Assembly: GCA_011390565.1 (NCBI GenBank)
Contig: JAABSC010000005.1
Location: forward strand, 1-64,000
Reading direction: 5' to 3'
Origin: Thioalkalivibrio paradoxus
GTDB lineage: Bacteria; Pseudomonadota; Gammaproteobacteria; Ectothiorhodospirales; Ectothiorhodospiraceae
Length of the DNA: 64,000 nt
Under the pieces are notes generated by a model. It ran no database searches. It had not been told where the DNA came from and saw nothing but the letters and a program-made list of their open reading frames with translations. Position numbers and translations under genes: made by a program. Positions 15,276-27,324 of this stretch are shown one piece after another. Each line of letters starts with the position of its first letter. Position 1 is the stretch's first letter.

Positions 15276-18200
15276 TCATCGGCGCAGTTCGTCGAGGTCG
15301 CGGGCCAGCCGCTGTATGGACACCTTCTCCCGGGTGCCGAGTTCCTGCGCGAACACCGAGACGCGCAGTTCCTCCACCCGGTAGCGAAAACGGAGCACGT
15401 CCGGATCCTCCGGGCGTGCCGCCAGCAGCCGCTTCGCGTCGTTCCACATCGGCTCGATGTCCACCCGCAGGCGGCGGTCCTTGTCGGGCGCGTGTTCAAG
15501 GCGCTGCAGGCGGCGCGTGACGGCCTGCAGGTAGCGCGGGAATTCAGGGAGAATCGCGGCGGGCGTCACGAGCAGAAAATCGGCCGGCACCAGGTGCTCC
15601 AGCTGGTCTCGGATGTCGCGCGCGGCCTCGACCCAGGACAGCGGCAGATCGCCAGCCAGTTGACGCCGCAGCGGATGCCAGGCGCCGAGGATCCCCGCGG
15701 CGAGGCGGGCGAGGTCCATCGCGGCCGGTGTCAGCGCCGGTGTCCCGGCTTCGAGCCGGGCCAGGAAGTCCTCCTGGCTGCGTGGCCAGGGTGTCTCGGC
15801 GAGGAACACGCGTTCGGCGGCGGCCGCGAGGATCTGTTCGCGCAGGGCGTCGCAGCTGCCCAGCGCCGCGTAGTGCAGGCAGGCGCGCTCGATCTCGGGC
15901 AGCTGGCGCTTCAGGTCCCGCACGACGCGGCGCGCGCCGAGCAGGAACAGCCGGCGCAGGCCGGCCCGGTGCAGTCGCCGTGCGCTTTCGGCATCGGGTT
16001 CGAGACGCAGGGCCACCGAATCCCCGGTATCCATCAGCGCCGGCCAGGCGCGCAGCTGCGCGCCCTGGTGCTCGAATTCGATGAATTCTGGAAGCGTGCC
16101 GAAATCCCAGGTGGTGATGCCTTCCCGGGCGATGTCGTCCGGTCGGGTCGCGTCGAAATGGGCGCCGGCGCTGTCGCCGAGGCGTTGCTTCAGCGCGGGC
16201 AGGTCGCGGCCGCTGGCCAGCGTCGCGCCGTCCGGATCCACGACCCGAAAGCGCATCACGAGGTGGGGTTCCAGTCGCTGCGGCTGCCACGCTTCCGGGG
16301 GTACCCGTGTGCCGGTGATGGCTTCGAGGGCGTCGGTCAGCGCTGGCAGCAATGGCCCCTCGTGGCCGGGAATGCGGGCCAGCGCCGCCTGCGCGAAATC
16401 CGGCGCGGGCACGAAATGCCGGCGCAGTGTCTTGGGCAGGCCGCGCAGGAGACCCGTGACCCGCGCCTCCAGCAGCCCCGGGACCAGCCAGTCGCCCAGC
16501 CAGTCGGGCAGGCCGTTCAGGGCCGCGATGGGGACGGTCGCCGTGACGCCGTCGTCTTCCTCTCCCGGTTCGAAGCGATACGCGAGCGGCAGCCGGATGC
16601 CCTCGCGCTCGAGCGCGTCGGGGTAGGCACCCTCCGGCAGCTCTACCCCGGGCTCGCTCATCAGGGCCTCGGGGTCGATGCACAGGATCTCCGGGTTGTC
16701 GCGCTCGGCCCGGCGACACCAGGCCTCGAATCCCGGCCCATCGACGATTTCACCGGGCAGGCGGGCCTCGTAGAACGCGCGCAGGCGGTCTTCCTCGGCC
16801 AGCAGATCGCGCCGGCGTCCACGCGCCTCCATGTCCGCGATCGCGGCGATCGCGGCACGATTGGCGGCAAGGCCGCGCGAGCGCGAGCGCAGCTGCCCTT
16901 CCACCAGCCCCTGCTGGATGAACAGGCGGCGGGCCTCCTGCGGGTCGTGGCGGGCGAAGTTCACCGGCGCGCGCTCGGCGATCACCAGGCCGTACAGCGT
17001 GATCCGGTCCCAGGCCCCGATACGCCCGTCGCGGGCCTGAAAATGCGGTTCGTGCACGTGATGCCTGAGCAGGTGTGGCGCGACTTCCAGAACCCACTCC
17101 GGCTTGATCGCGGCGACTTCGCGGGCATACAGGCGCGTGGTTTCGGCGATCTCGGCGCTCGTGACCCAGCCCGGTCTGCGCCGGGCCTGGCCCGAACCCG
17201 GGTGAATCTGGAAACGGCGGTTCCGGGTGCCGAGGTAATCGCCGCGTTCGGTCTTGCGCCCGACGTGGCTGATCAGGCCGGTCAGCAGCGCCTTGTGCAG
17301 CGTGTCGGGATCCGCCGGCTGCTCGTTCCGGTGCATGCCCTGGCCGCGCGCCAGCGTCGCGAGCTGGGAACGCAGCTCCTGCCATTCGCGCATGCGCATG
17401 TGCGACAGGAAATGGTCCCGGCACCAGCGTTTCAGCGCGCTGCTGCCCGATTCCTCCCGGGTCCGGTGCCAGGCCTCCCAGAGTTTCAGGATGCCGAGAA
17501 AATCGGAGCCTTCGGCACGGAACACCTGTTGCGCCTGGTCCGCCGCCTGCTGGTGCTCGGCAGGGCGCTCGCGCGGATCCTGCAAGGCCAGGAAGGCCGC
17601 GATCGTCAGGGTTTCGGTCAACACGCCGCGTGCACCGCCGGCGAGGATCATCGCCGCGAAGCGCGGATCCACCGGGAGCTGCGCCAGTTGCCGCCCGTGC
17701 GCGGTGATCCGCCCGCGGGCATCCACCGCCAGCAGTTCCTCGAGCAGTCGATAGCCGTCGCGGATCAGCCGCGTATCGGGCGGGTCGACGAACGGAAAAT
17801 GCCGGGGGTCGCCGAGCCCCAGTGCGGCCATCTGCAGGATCACCGCAGCCAGGTTCGAGCGCAGGATCTCGGGGTCTGTATGCGCCGGACGCAGTTGAAA
17901 ATCCGCTTCACTGAACAGGCGGATGCAGATGCCCGGACCGAGTCGCCCGCAGCGCCCGGAGCGCTGATTGCTCGATGCCTGGGATACCGGTTCGAGGCTG
18001 AGGCGTTGTACCCGTGAACGCCACGAGTAGCGTGAAATGCGCGCCAGTCCCGTATCGATGACGAAGCGGATTCCCGGGACGGTGAGCGCCGTTTCGGCGA
18101 CGTTGGTCGCGAGGACGATGCGCCGCCCCGGGTGTGACCGGAACACCCGGCTCTGCTCGGCGGCCGAAAGGCGGGCATACAGGGGCAGGATCTCGGTATG

Positions 18201-19169
18201 GGCGGGCTGTTCCCGCCGCAGACGCAGCGCTGCGTCACGGATCTCGCGTTCGCCGGGGAGGAATACCAGGATGTCGCCGCCGCCTTCGTGCACGCACTCG
18301 TTCACCGCGGCCGCGATGCCGTCGAAGAGATCCCGTTCGCGCGCGTCTTCGACAGCGCTTTCCTCGCTCTCCGACAGGGGGCGGTAGCGCAGTTCCACGG
18401 GCCAGGCGCGCCCCGGGACCTCCAGAATCGGCGCATCGTCGAAGAAGCCGGCGAGACGCTCCGGGTCGAGGGTGGCGGAGGTGATCACGACGCGCAGGTC
18501 GGGGCGCCGCGGACGCAGGCGCTTCAGGTAGCCGAGCAGGAAGTCGATGTTGAGGCTGCGTTCGTGCGCCTCGTCGATGATCAGGGTGTCATAGGCCAGC
18601 AGTTCCGGATCCTGGCGAAGCTCGGCAAGCAGGATGCCGTCGGTCATCAGCTTGATGCGCGTGGCCGGTCCGGTCTGGTCCCCGAAGCGAACCTTTGAGC
18701 CAACGGTTCCGCCGACCTCCGAACCCAGTTCTTCGGCAATCCGGGCGGCGACCGAACGCGCCGCGATCCGTCGCGGCTGGGTATGGCCGATCAGGCCGTC
18801 GCGACCCCGGCCGGCATCGAGGCACAGCTTGGGCAGCTGCGTGGTCTTGCCGGACCCGGTCTCGCCACACAGCACGAGGACCGGATGTTCCCGGATGGCC
18901 GCGACGATGCGCTCGCGTTCGGCGTGGATGGGCAGATCGCCCGCGTACCCCGGAACCGGCAGCGAGGAGCGGAACTGCGCGGCGCGGGCCTGGGCCTCGT
19001 CGAGACGCTGCGTGGCCTGGTCCAGCAGGCGATCCGCCGGCTGGCCGCGCTCGATCCGGCGCCCCGCCCGCTGCAGTAGTTCCGCGGCGGACGGCCGGTC
19101 GATCCGCAACAAGTCCTCGAGCCGTTGCCGCAGCTCGCGGTGCCGGGCGGCCGCGGCCGGGTCGGGCAT
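15276..19169 (-). CDS. hrpA: DEAH-box ATP-dependent RNA helicase HrpA
   Basis: The 1297-residue length fits HrpA (about 1300). The N-terminal third holds the helicase motor with Walker A GETGSGKTTQ, motif II DEAH (IIDEAHERSLN), SATL motif III and QRSGRCGRLGPG motif VI. These are followed by the winged-helix/ratchet, OB segment and the long HrpA-specific C-terminal domain. HrpA unwinds mRNA and rescues stalled or collided ribosomes. Start ATG 19169 shares its first base with the stop of the upstream SPOR gene (TGATG), so the two are translationally coupled. Confidence 0.96.
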   Translation of the reverse strand: MPDPAAAARHRELRQRLEDLLRIDRPSAAELLQRAGRRIERGQPADRLLDQATQRLDEAQARAAQFRSSLPVPGYAGDLPIHAERERIVAAIREHPVLVLCGETGSGKTTQLPKLCLDAGRGRDGLIGHTQPRRIAARSVAARIAEELGSEVGGTVGSKVRFGDQTGPATRIKLMTDGILLAELRQDPELLAYDTLIIDEAHERSLNIDFLLGYLKRLRPRRPDLRVVITSATLDPERLAGFFDDAPILEVPGRAWPVELRYRPLSESEESAVEDARERDLFDGIAAAVNECVHEGGGDILVFLPGEREIRDAALRLRREQPAHTEILPLYARLSAAEQSRVFRSHPGRRIVLATNVAETALTVPGIRFVIDTGLARISRYSWRSRVQRLSLEPVSQASSNQRSGRCGRLGPGICIRLFSEADFQLRPAHTDPEILRSNLAAVILQMAALGLGDPRHFPFVDPPDTRLIRDGYRLLEELLAVDARGRITAHGRQLAQLPVDPRFAAMILAGGARGVLTETLTIAAFLALQDPRERPAEHQQAADQAQQVFRAEGSDFLGILKLWEAWHRTREESGSSALKRWCRDHFLSHMRMREWQELRSQLATLARGQGMHRNEQPADPDTLHKALLTGLISHVGRKTERGDYLGTRNRRFQIHPGSGQARRRPGWVTSAEIAETTRLYAREVAAIKPEWVLEVAPHLLRHHVHEPHFQARDGRIGAWDRITLYGLVIAERAPVNFARHDPQEARRLFIQQGLVEGQLRSRSRGLAANRAAIAAIADMEARGRRRDLLAEEDRLRAFYEARLPGEIVDGPGFEAWCRRAERDNPEILCIDPEALMSEPGVELPEGAYPDALEREGIRLPLAYRFEPGEEDDGVTATVPIAALNGLPDWLGDWLVPGLLEARVTGLLRGLPKTLRRHFVPAPDFAQAALARIPGHEGPLLPALTDALEAITGTRVPPEAWQPQRLEPHLVMRFRVVDPDGATLASGRDLPALKQRLGDSAGAHFDATRPDDIAREGITTWDFGTLPEFIEFEHQGAQLRAWPALMDTGDSVALRLEPDAESARRLHRAGLRRLFLLGARRVVRDLKRQLPEIERACLHYAALGSCDALREQILAAAAERVFLAETPWPRSQEDFLARLEAGTPALTPAAMDLARLAAGILGAWHPLRRQLAGDLPLSWVEAARDIRDQLEHLVPADFLLVTPAAILPEFPRYLQAVTRRLQRLEHAPDKDRRLRVDIEPMWNDAKRLLAARPEDPDVLRFRYRVEELRVSVFAQELGTREKVSIQRLARDLDELRR

Positions 19170-19780
19170 CACCCGGAGACGGGCAGGCGCAATACCTCGA
19201 TATTCTCCCGCCGCAGTCGTTCGGCCCAACGGTCGGCCTGCGCATCCTGAAAGGGGCCCAGGTAGACCCGGTGGAAGGTCTGGCCGCCGACCTGGACCTG
19301 CCGGATGTCCGCCTGCAGACCCATCAGCGCCAGCCGGGCTTTCATCTCGTCAGCCTGCGAGTGCTCGCGGAACGACCCGGCCTGCAGCAGTATCCGGGTG
19401 GTGGGTTGCGTGGTCGGTTCGGTCCGCGCGGCGGGTGTTTCCGCCGCAGATGCCGGCGGTCGGGGCGCGACGGCCGCCGGAGGTGGGGCCGGGGGTTGGG
19501 GGACGCGAACTTCGTCGCGCGGCAACAGTTCGTAGAACTGGAAGCGGGAGGGTTCCGGGTCGGCGGATTCGGGGGCTGCAGGCAGCGGGGCCGTGACAGG
19601 CGTCGCGGGCTCCTGGGTCAGCCAGTCCAGTTCCTGGCCCATCCGATCGGCACCCTGCAGATACAGCACGGCAGCGACGCCCAGGCCTACGATCATCCCG
19701 GCGAGCATCCAGGCCCAGCCGGGCGTCGGTCGCCTGCGGGGGCTGGGGGAGCTTCGTCGGACCCTGCGCGCCTGTTTCAT
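19169..19780 (-). CDS. Inner-membrane SPOR-domain protein
   Basis: The ~203-residue protein has a short basic cytosolic N-terminus (KQARRVRRSS...PRRRP) and one TM helix (AWMLAGMIVGLGVAAVLYL). A proline/alanine-rich periplasmic linker follows, and then a C-terminal SPOR domain (ILLQAGSFREHSQADEMKA, then RVYLGPFQDAQADRWAERL). SPOR domains bind denuded septal peptidoglycan. The architecture matches FtsN-like cell-division proteins, and argS-ftsN adjacency is known in gammaproteobacteria. I start at 19780 (MKQARR). It is 64 bases downstream of argS and overlaps hrpA by one base. Whether this is the essential FtsN or a paralogue cannot be told from sequence alone. Confidence 0.82.
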   Translation of the reverse strand: MKQARRVRRSSPSPRRRPTPGWAWMLAGMIVGLGVAAVLYLQGADRMGQELDWLTQEPATPVTAPLPAAPESADPEPSRFQFYELLPRDEVRVPQPPAPPPAAVAPRPPASAAETPAARTEPTTQPTTRILLQAGSFREHSQADEMKARLALMGLQADIRQVQVGGQTFHRVYLGPFQDAQADRWAERLRRENIEVLRLPVSG

Positions 19781-19844
19781 GTCAGTGGTCGAGACTCGGG
19801 GTCGGCGACGATCGGTGCGATTCAGCAATCATCCGGGTTCAATC

Positions 19845-21620
19845 CTACATGCTCTCGGGCGCGCTGACACCCAGCAGGCCGAGGCCGTTCGCCAGCACCT
19901 GCCGGATTCCGCCCACCAGGGCGAGGCGGGCGGAGACCAGTTCCGGTTCCTCGGCGTTCATGAACGGCACCGAGTTGTAGTAGGCGTGGAAGCCAGCCGC
20001 GAGATCACGCAGGTACTGGGCGAGCTGGTGTGGCTCGTATGCACGCGCCGCGGTGGCCACCCGTTCGGGGAACTGATCGAGTTCGGACAGCAGGTCGGTT
20101 TCCTGCTGCAACGCAAGGCGCGCGATCTCGGGCGCGTCCGGCGCTGCCGCCTGCAGGCCCCGCTCCGCGGCGCCCCGCTGCACGCTCGCGATTCGCGCGT
20201 GCGCGTACTGGATGTAGTACATCGGGTTGTCGTTGGACTGGCTTTTTGCGAGATCCAGATCGAAGTCGAGATGCTGGTCGCAGCGGCGCTGCACGTAGAA
20301 GAAGCGGGAAGCGTCGGAGCCGACTTCCTCGCGCAGTTCGCGCAGTGTCACGAAACTGCCGGAGCGGGTGGACATCTGCACCCGGTCGCCGCCCCGGTAC
20401 AGGATCGCGAACTGCACGAGCAGTACGTCGAGGCGCGTGTCATCCAGGCCCAGCGCCTGCAGCGCGGCACGCACACGGGCGACGTAGCCGTGATGGTCCG
20501 CGCCCCAGACGTTGATCATCCGGTCAAAGCCGCGCTCGAACTTCTCCCGGTGATAGGCGATGTCCGACGCGAAATAGGTGTATTCGCCGTTCTCGCGCCG
20601 GACCACGCGGTCCTTGTCGTCGCCGTAGTCGGTGGAACGGAACCACAACGCGCCGTCTTTCTCGTACAGGGTCCCGCGTTCCTGCAATGCCGCCACGGCC
20701 CGGTCGATCGCGCCGGAGTCGGACAGGCTTCGCTCCGAGTACCAGCTCTGGTAGTGCACCCCGAACGCGCCCAGGTCGTCGCGGATGTCGTCCAGGATGG
20801 AATTCAGCCCGTGGTTGAAGAATTCCAGGTACAGGGCCGGGCCCAGCAACTCGCGTGCGCGCTCGACCATTGCGTCGATGTACGCCTCCTTGTCGCCGCC
20901 GTCCGGTTCGTCAGGCGGCAGCCCCTGCAGCACGGCTTCGGCCGGATGCACGCCCGCATCACCCAGCACGACGGCCAGATCTTCGGCGATCTTCAGTACG
21001 TAGTCGCCGCGGTAGCCGTTGGCGGGAAAGGGCAGGTCGACCCCGTGCTTTCCGAGGTAACGCAGCCAGACGCTGGCGGCGAGGATGTTCATCTGCCGTC
21101 CGGCGTCGTTCACGTAATACTCGCGGCTGACGTCGAAGCCGCAGAATTCGAGCAGGTCGGCCACCGTGGCGCCGTAGGCGGCACCCCGGCCGTGCCCCAC
21201 GTGCAGCGGGCCCGTGGGATTGGCGGAGACGAATTCCACCTGGACTTTCTGCCGAGCACCGATTCCGGACCGTCCGTAGTCGCCGCCCGCCTGCGCAATG
21301 GCGCTGAGCACAGCGAACCGGGCCTGGTCTTCAAGCCGGAAGTTAATGAACCCGGGGCCGGCGATCTCCACGGCCGCCAGTCCCGGCACGGGTGGCAACG
21401 CAGCCTGGATGCGTTCGGCGATCTCGCGCGGTTTGCGGCGCGCGGGCTTGGCGAGCTGCAGGGCGATGTTGGTCGCGAAGTCCCCGTGGTCGCGTTCGCG
21501 CGCGCGGGTGAGCTGCACGGCGACGCCGTGATCCGCGGGCAGGGTGCCGTCATGCACCAACTGGGAGAGCGCCGACTCGAGCGCGTGGGTGAGGGTGTCT
21601 TTCAAGGCCGGTAACCGCAA
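19845..21620 (-). CDS. argS: Arginyl-tRNA synthetase
   Basis: This class I synthetase has 591 residues. It has the ArgS N-terminal additional domain, the HIGH-type motif in [24 protein letters not shown] and [21 protein letters not shown] replaces the KMSKS loop as usual for many ArgS, and the anticodon-binding tail ends [15 protein letters not shown]. It charges tRNA-Arg. No ATG is available near the start. TTG at 21620 or TTG at 21605 (giving [12 protein letters not shown]) are the candidates, and the second fits family alignments slightly better. It sits 35 bases downstream of priA on the same strand. Confidence 0.96.
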   Translation of the reverse strand: MRLPALKDTLTHALESALSQLVHDGTLPADHGVAVQLTRARERDHGDFATNIALQLAKPARRKPREIAERIQAALPPVPGLAAVEIAGPGFINFRLEDQARFAVLSAIAQAGGDYGRSGIGARQKVQVEFVSANPTGPLHVGHGRGAAYGATVADLLEFCGFDVSREYYVNDAGRQMNILAASVWLRYLGKHGVDLPFPANGYRGDYVLKIAEDLAVVLGDAGVHPAEAVLQGLPPDEPDGGDKEAYIDAMVERARELLGPALYLEFFNHGLNSILDDIRDDLGAFGVHYQSWYSERSLSDSGAIDRAVAALQERGTLYEKDGALWFRSTDYGDDKDRVVRRENGEYTYFASDIAYHREKFERGFDRMINVWGADHHGYVARVRAALQALGLDDTRLDVLLVQFAILYRGGDRVQMSTRSGSFVTLRELREEVGSDASRFFYVQRRCDQHLDFDLDLAKSQSNDNPMYYIQYAHARIASVQRGAAERGLQAAAPDAPEIARLALQQETDLLSELDQFPERVATAARAYEPHQLAQYLRDLAAGFHAYYNSVPFMNAEEPELVSARLALVGGIRQVLANGLGLLGVSAPESM

Positions 21621-21655
21621 AATGAAAACAGCCGGAGATTCTAACCCGAATGCGC

Positions 21656-23842
21656 TCAGCCGAGGGTGATCGGATCGACGTCGATCGCCACCCGAAGGTT
21701 TCGGGGTGGCGGGTGGGCTTCCCAGTGCATCCGGGCGTCGTGCAGTGCCTTGTGCAGGTTGGCACGCAGCGGACTGAGCAGCAGGATCTGTTCACGGTAG
21801 CGCTGGTTGACCCGGTGCCGGGGGGCCGGGGCGGGCCCAAGGACGCTGACGTCGCGGGCGTGCCGGCGCAAATCCAGCGCCAGATTCTCCGCGTGATGCA
21901 GGCTGGCCTCGGGGGTCGGCGCATCGACGCGCACCAGGGCCATGAAGCCGAAGGGCGGCATCCCCGCGGCTTCCCGCTCATGCAGCAGCGGTTCGATCAT
22001 GGTGGGGTAATCGCCGGCGCGCAGTGCGCGCATCAACGGATGTTCCGGATGGCCCGTCTGCACCCAGACTTCGCCGGGTTCTCCCGCGCGTCCGGCACGG
22101 CCGGCGGCCTGCAGCACGAGTTGCAGCGTCTGCTCGGCTGCCCGCAGGTCGACGCTGAACAGTCCCTGGTCGACATCGATGATGCCCACCAGCCCCACCC
22201 GTGGGTAGTCGTGGCCCTTGGCCAGCATCTGGGTGCCGACCACGATCCCGGACCCCATCGAGCGGATGGTCTCGAGGCAGCGTTCCAGTTCGCCCCGCCG
22301 GCGCACGCTGTCGCGGTCGAGCCGCAGCAACGGGGTGCCGGGAAAATGCCGCGCCAGTGCACGTTCCAGGCGCTGGGTGCCGATGCCCTGGTGGGTGAGT
22401 TCCTGGGCGCATTCGGGGCAGTGCCCGGCCAGGGGCTGGGAGTGGCCGCAGAGGTGGCACACCGCCCGGTGGGCCGCCGCGTGGACCGTGAGCCGCGCGT
22501 CGCAGTGCGGACAGTCGGCGACCCAGCCACAGTGGTCGCACGCGAGTGCCCGGGCGAACCCCCGGCGGTTCAGCAGGACGAAACACTGCCGGCCCTGTTC
22601 CAGCGTCCGGCGCATCGCGTCCAGAAGCGGAATGGTCAAGCCCTCGTCGGTGTGGTGCACGCGCGTGTCGATACAGGCGACCGGGGGCGGAAGTGAGCCA
22701 TCCGGCCGCTTGCTGAGATGCAGGTGCTGATAGCGTCCGTCGCGGGCCCGGACCAGTGTCTCCAGCGTGGGTGTCGCGGAACCCAGTACCACGGGCAGCG
22801 ACTCGATATGGCCGCGGAGGATCGCCAGGTCGCGGGCGTGGTAGCGCAGGCCGTCCTGCTGTTTGTAGGCCGGGTCGTGCTCCTCATCGACGATGATCAG
22901 CCCCAGTTGCGGAAGCGGGGCGAACACGGCCGAGCGCGTTCCGAGCAGCAGCCGATGGTGGCCGCGCCGTGCCTGCTCCCAGACCCGCAGACGTTCCCCT
23001 TCGGCGAGTCCCGAGTGCAGCGCCGCGACCTGCCCCGGGAAGCGGCGGCTCACCCGCTGCACCAGTTGCGGGGTCAGCGCGATTTCCGGAACCAGGATCA
23101 GCACCTGACGGTTCTGCCCCAGCGCGTGCGCGGCGGCCTCGAGGTAGACCTCCGTCTTGCCGCTGCCGGTGACGCCGTCGAGCAGAAAAACCGCCCGCTG
23201 CCCGGAACCGCCGCGGATCTGGGTGATGGCCGCCTGCTGCTCCGGGGTGAGTCCGACGGCAGGCCCCGCGGGTGTTGGCGGCACGACCGGTGTCCAGGGA
23301 ATCGCACGGATCCAGCCACGGCTCTGCAGGCGTTCGAGTTCGGCGCCGCGCAGGCCCAGGCCGGTCAGGTCGTTCAGAGCCTGCAGGGTGAGCGGCACCG
23401 CGACGAGCGCCAGGGCATCGAGTACCGCGCGCTGGCGCGCCCCGATGCGCGCCGTGCCCTCCGGCTGGTCCGTTTGCCAAAGGATTTCGGGGCGGCGGGG
23501 TTCGGGCAGGGGGTTGCCCTTGCGCAGGGCCGGGGGGAGCGCGTTCAGCACGACTTCGCCGATCGGATGCTGATAATAGCGCGAGACGAATCGCAGCAGC
23601 TCCAGTTGCGGTGGCGTCAGGATCGGTTCGGGATCGAGGATCGCCTCCAGGGTCCGGATGCGGGCCGGATCCAGTTCGGGCACCTTCCCGCTGCCGAGCA
23701 CCACTCCGATCAGCGTGCTGCGGCCAAAGGTGAGGCGTACGCGCTGTCCCTCGAACGCTTCTTTGCCCTCCGGGCACCGGTACTCGAACAACCGGTCCAG
23801 CGGCCGGTCCACGGCAACCTGGACGAAGATTTCTCGGGACAT
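21656..23842 (-). CDS. priA: Primosomal replication restart helicase PriA
   Basis: The 728-residue protein begins with the 3'-DNA-binding domain ([19 protein letters not shown]), then the helicase with Walker [11 protein letters not shown] and DEEH ([11 protein letters not shown]). The zinc-binding cysteines are paired as CDHC, CPHC, CHLC and CPEC, and [10 protein letters not shown] and [11 protein letters not shown] are motifs V and VI. PriA reloads DnaB at stalled forks. It is followed by argS. The 371 bases upstream are gene-free and contain clustered DnaA boxes. Confidence 0.96.
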   Translation of the reverse strand: MSREIFVQVAVDRPLDRLFEYRCPEGKEAFEGQRVRLTFGRSTLIGVVLGSGKVPELDPARIRTLEAILDPEPILTPPQLELLRFVSRYYQHPIGEVVLNALPPALRKGNPLPEPRRPEILWQTDQPEGTARIGARQRAVLDALALVAVPLTLQALNDLTGLGLRGAELERLQSRGWIRAIPWTPVVPPTPAGPAVGLTPEQQAAITQIRGGSGQRAVFLLDGVTGSGKTEVYLEAAAHALGQNRQVLILVPEIALTPQLVQRVSRRFPGQVAALHSGLAEGERLRVWEQARRGHHRLLLGTRSAVFAPLPQLGLIIVDEEHDPAYKQQDGLRYHARDLAILRGHIESLPVVLGSATPTLETLVRARDGRYQHLHLSKRPDGSLPPPVACIDTRVHHTDEGLTIPLLDAMRRTLEQGRQCFVLLNRRGFARALACDHCGWVADCPHCDARLTVHAAAHRAVCHLCGHSQPLAGHCPECAQELTHQGIGTQRLERALARHFPGTPLLRLDRDSVRRRGELERCLETIRSMGSGIVVGTQMLAKGHDYPRVGLVGIIDVDQGLFSVDLRAAEQTLQLVLQAAGRAGRAGEPGEVWVQTGHPEHPLMRALRAGDYPTMIEPLLHEREAAGMPPFGFMALVRVDAPTPEASLHHAENLALDLRRHARDVSVLGPAPAPRHRVNQRYREQILLLSPLRANLHKALHDARMHWEAHPPPRNLRVAIDVDPITLG

Positions 23843-23891
23843 GCCGGGAGTTTACGCGATCGCGAAACGGGGGGCGGGTCGCGGGCGCGGG

Positions 23892-24104
23892 TTATCCACG
23901 AAACCTGTGGATAAGCTTGTGGAAAGAACCGGGGAATTCGTCCGTACGCCTTGTCGTACAAAGGTTTGCATTGAACCGGTCAAAAAACGTTCACTTTAAG
24001 TTTTATTATAATAATCCGTGACTTACAGACGACTTATTCCGTTCAGCGCAAGATTTGAGCGCTATCCCGGCATTTCTCCCCCGTTGCACTGAGCTTGTGC
24101 ATAA
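23892..24104. promoter_or_regulatory. DnaA-box cluster with AT-rich stretch upstream of priA
   Basis: The gene-free stretch 23843-24213 holds TTATCCACG at 23892-23900 and, five bases on, TGTGGATAA at 23906-23914, which is a perfect DnaA box in the reverse orientation. A third box, TGTGCATAA, lies at 24096-24104. An AT-rich run near 23994-24016 separates them and includes a TATAAT on the minus strand that could be a -10 for priA. The composition contrasts with the GC-rich surroundings. DnaA control of priA, or a local DnaA-titration site, would explain this; a full origin is less likely since dnaA/dnaN/gidA are absent. Confidence 0.5.
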
Positions 24105-24213
24105 GATCGCCGGAGCGTGCCACCGGAGCCGCAAATCCCTGTTCCAAAAACGTGCATGATCCGGAAAGGTCAGGCCCTGCAGGGTTCCTGCGGTGTCGTC
24201 GGTGGTGCACGCT

Positions 24214-25610
<1,397 letters not shown>

Positions 25611-25611
<1 letters not shown>

Positions 25612-25904
25612 TACTGGCCTCCCTTGTTGCTGGTCTTGAACATCTCGAGCATGCGTTCGGTCACCACGTAGCCACCGACCGCGTTGCCGGCGGCGAGGAT
25701 GACCGCGATGAAGCCCACGGCCTGTTCCAGCGGGGTCGCGGCATGGCCCAGCGCCACCATCGTTCCCACCAGGACGATGCCGTGGACGAAGTTGGAGCCC
25801 GACATCAGCGGGGTGTGCAGGATCACCGGCACCTTGGAGATGACCTCGTAGCCGGTGAAGGCCGCGAGCATGAAGATGTACAGCGCGACGAAACCCTCGA
25901 TCAT
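25611..25904 (-). CDS. pntAB: NAD(P) transhydrogenase alpha subunit, membrane part
   Basis: This is a 97-residue protein with three to four TM helices (ALYIFMLAAFTGYEVISKV, HGIVLVGTMVALG, VGFIAVILAAGNAVGG). It is the separately encoded membrane segment of transhydrogenase alpha, as in Rhodospirillum-type three-subunit enzymes. E. coli fuses it to the NAD-binding part. The start overlaps the upstream stop by four bases (ATGA) and the stop overlaps pntB by one. Confidence 0.95.
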
Positions 25905-27031
25905 GATGCGTCTCCCTGGATCGCTTCGCGGGTGGGGGCGTGGACGATCTCGCCGTCCCGGGTGAGGCAGCTCTTCGCGACGACCTCGTCGTCCCAGTCG
26001 GGCTTGAACTCGCCGTCCTGGATCATCGGGGTCAGGAAGTTCAGCAGGTTCTTGGCGTACATTTCCGAGGCGTGCAGCGCGACCTGTGAAGGCACGTTCA
26101 GCGGCCCGTGGATGATCACGCCGTCGTGCTCGATGGTCTTGCCCGGCTCGGTGAGTTCGCAGTTGCCGCCGCCCTCGGCGGCCAGGTCGACGATGACCGC
26201 ACCCGGCTTCATGCCGGAAACCATCGAGGCCGGGATGAGCTTGGGCGACGGGCGGCCCGGGATCGCGGCGGTGGTGATCAGCACGTCGGCCTTGGCGATG
26301 AAGCCGGCCAGCGCCTCCTGCTGCTGTTTCTTCTCGTCCTCGGTGAGTTCGCGGGCGTAGCCGCCCTCGCCCTCCGCCTTTACGCCGAGATCCAGGAATT
26401 TCGCACCCAGCGACTCCACCTGCTCCTTGGTCGCGGAGCGCACGTCGTAGGCCTCGACCATGGCGCCGAGCCGGCGCGCGGTGGCGATGGCCTGCAGCCC
26501 GGCGACGCCAGCGCCGATCACGATCACCTTGGAGGGCCGGATCGTACCGGCTGCGGTGGTCAGCATCGGGAAGAACCGGCAGGAGAGGTCCGCGCCCATC
26601 AGGGCCGCCTTGTAGCCGGCGACCGCGGCCTGCGACGACAGCGCGTCCATGCTCTGCGCGCGTGAAATGCGCGGGACCAGTTCCATCGCGAAACTCAGGA
26701 TTCTGCGTTGCTGCAAAGCGGCAACCACTTCGGGGCTGCGATGGGCGTGAAAGAAGCTGACGAGGGTCGCGCCCTCGGGCAGGCGCTCGACTTCGGCGAG
26801 GGTCGGTGGGGCGACCCGGACCATCAGGTCCGTCTCGCCGTAGACGGCGTCGGTGTCGAGCAGGGTCGCGGTCTCGTAGGCGGTGTCCGGAAAATGCGCC
26901 GCCGCGCCCGCGCCCTGTTCCAGCTGTACGGTGACACCCATCTGCGCGAAGCGACCGGCCACCACCGGATCGAGGGCCACCCTGCGCTCACCGCTGGCGG
27001 TTTCCTTCGGGACGGACATTCTGACTGACAT
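25901..27031 (-). CDS. pntAA: NAD(P) transhydrogenase alpha subunit, NAD(H)-binding part
   Basis: The 376-residue soluble subunit starts SVRMSVPKETASGERRVALD, the alanine-dehydrogenase/PntA N-terminus. It has RPSKVIVIGAGVAGLQAIATARRLGA as the NAD Rossmann motif and DVLITTAAIPGRPSPKL, and ends after VHAPTREAIQ. Start ATG 27031 has GGAGA upstream; the longer frame is unconserved. It is the first gene of the operon, and the promoter should lie in 27032-27324, between it and the divergent HNH gene. Confidence 0.95.
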   Translation of the reverse strand: MSVRMSVPKETASGERRVALDPVVAGRFAQMGVTVQLEQGAGAAAHFPDTAYETATLLDTDAVYGETDLMVRVAPPTLAEVERLPEGATLVSFFHAHRSPEVVAALQQRRILSFAMELVPRISRAQSMDALSSQAAVAGYKAALMGADLSCRFFPMLTTAAGTIRPSKVIVIGAGVAGLQAIATARRLGAMVEAYDVRSATKEQVESLGAKFLDLGVKAEGEGGYARELTEDEKKQQQEALAGFIAKADVLITTAAIPGRPSPKLIPASMVSGMKPGAVIVDLAAEGGGNCELTEPGKTIEHDGVIIHGPLNVPSQVALHASEMYAKNLLNFLTPMIQDGEFKPDWDDEVVAKSCLTRDGEIVHAPTREAIQGDAS

Positions 27032-27324
27032 ACGTTCTCTCCCGGGCCTCGGCGACGGCCGCCGGCAGGCCGCAAAGACGGATCGTTGCATCATGGATGC
27101 CGCGGTGTCCCGGCTGACGGGGCACAACGGCCAAAATGGACCGGGAGTTTAGCCGAATCGGTGGGTCGCTAAAACCTGCGGCTCGCGGGGAGGACCCGGG
27201 CTTCCGCGGGGGGCGGCCGGCTGCGCGTGATCGCACGGGGCGCGCGCACGTCCGGCAATGATTGCGTTCTGCCGCGGGCGTGATTATTGTCCTGCGAGGT
27301 TGGCCGAGACTCGGGGTAGGCTCG

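Noticed and set aside
15099..18017. A 972-codon plus-strand frame antisense to hrpA
   Set aside because: It lies opposite a clear helicase and has the Arg/Gln/Gly-rich make-up of a GC-rich shadow, with no family motif.
19593..21614. A 673-codon plus-strand frame antisense to argS
   Set aside because: Shadow of argS; composition is atypical and no motif is seen.
23843..24213. Chromosomal origin of replication
   Set aside because: Only three DnaA boxes and no dnaA, dnaN, gidA or mioC nearby; a regulatory or titration site is the simpler reading.
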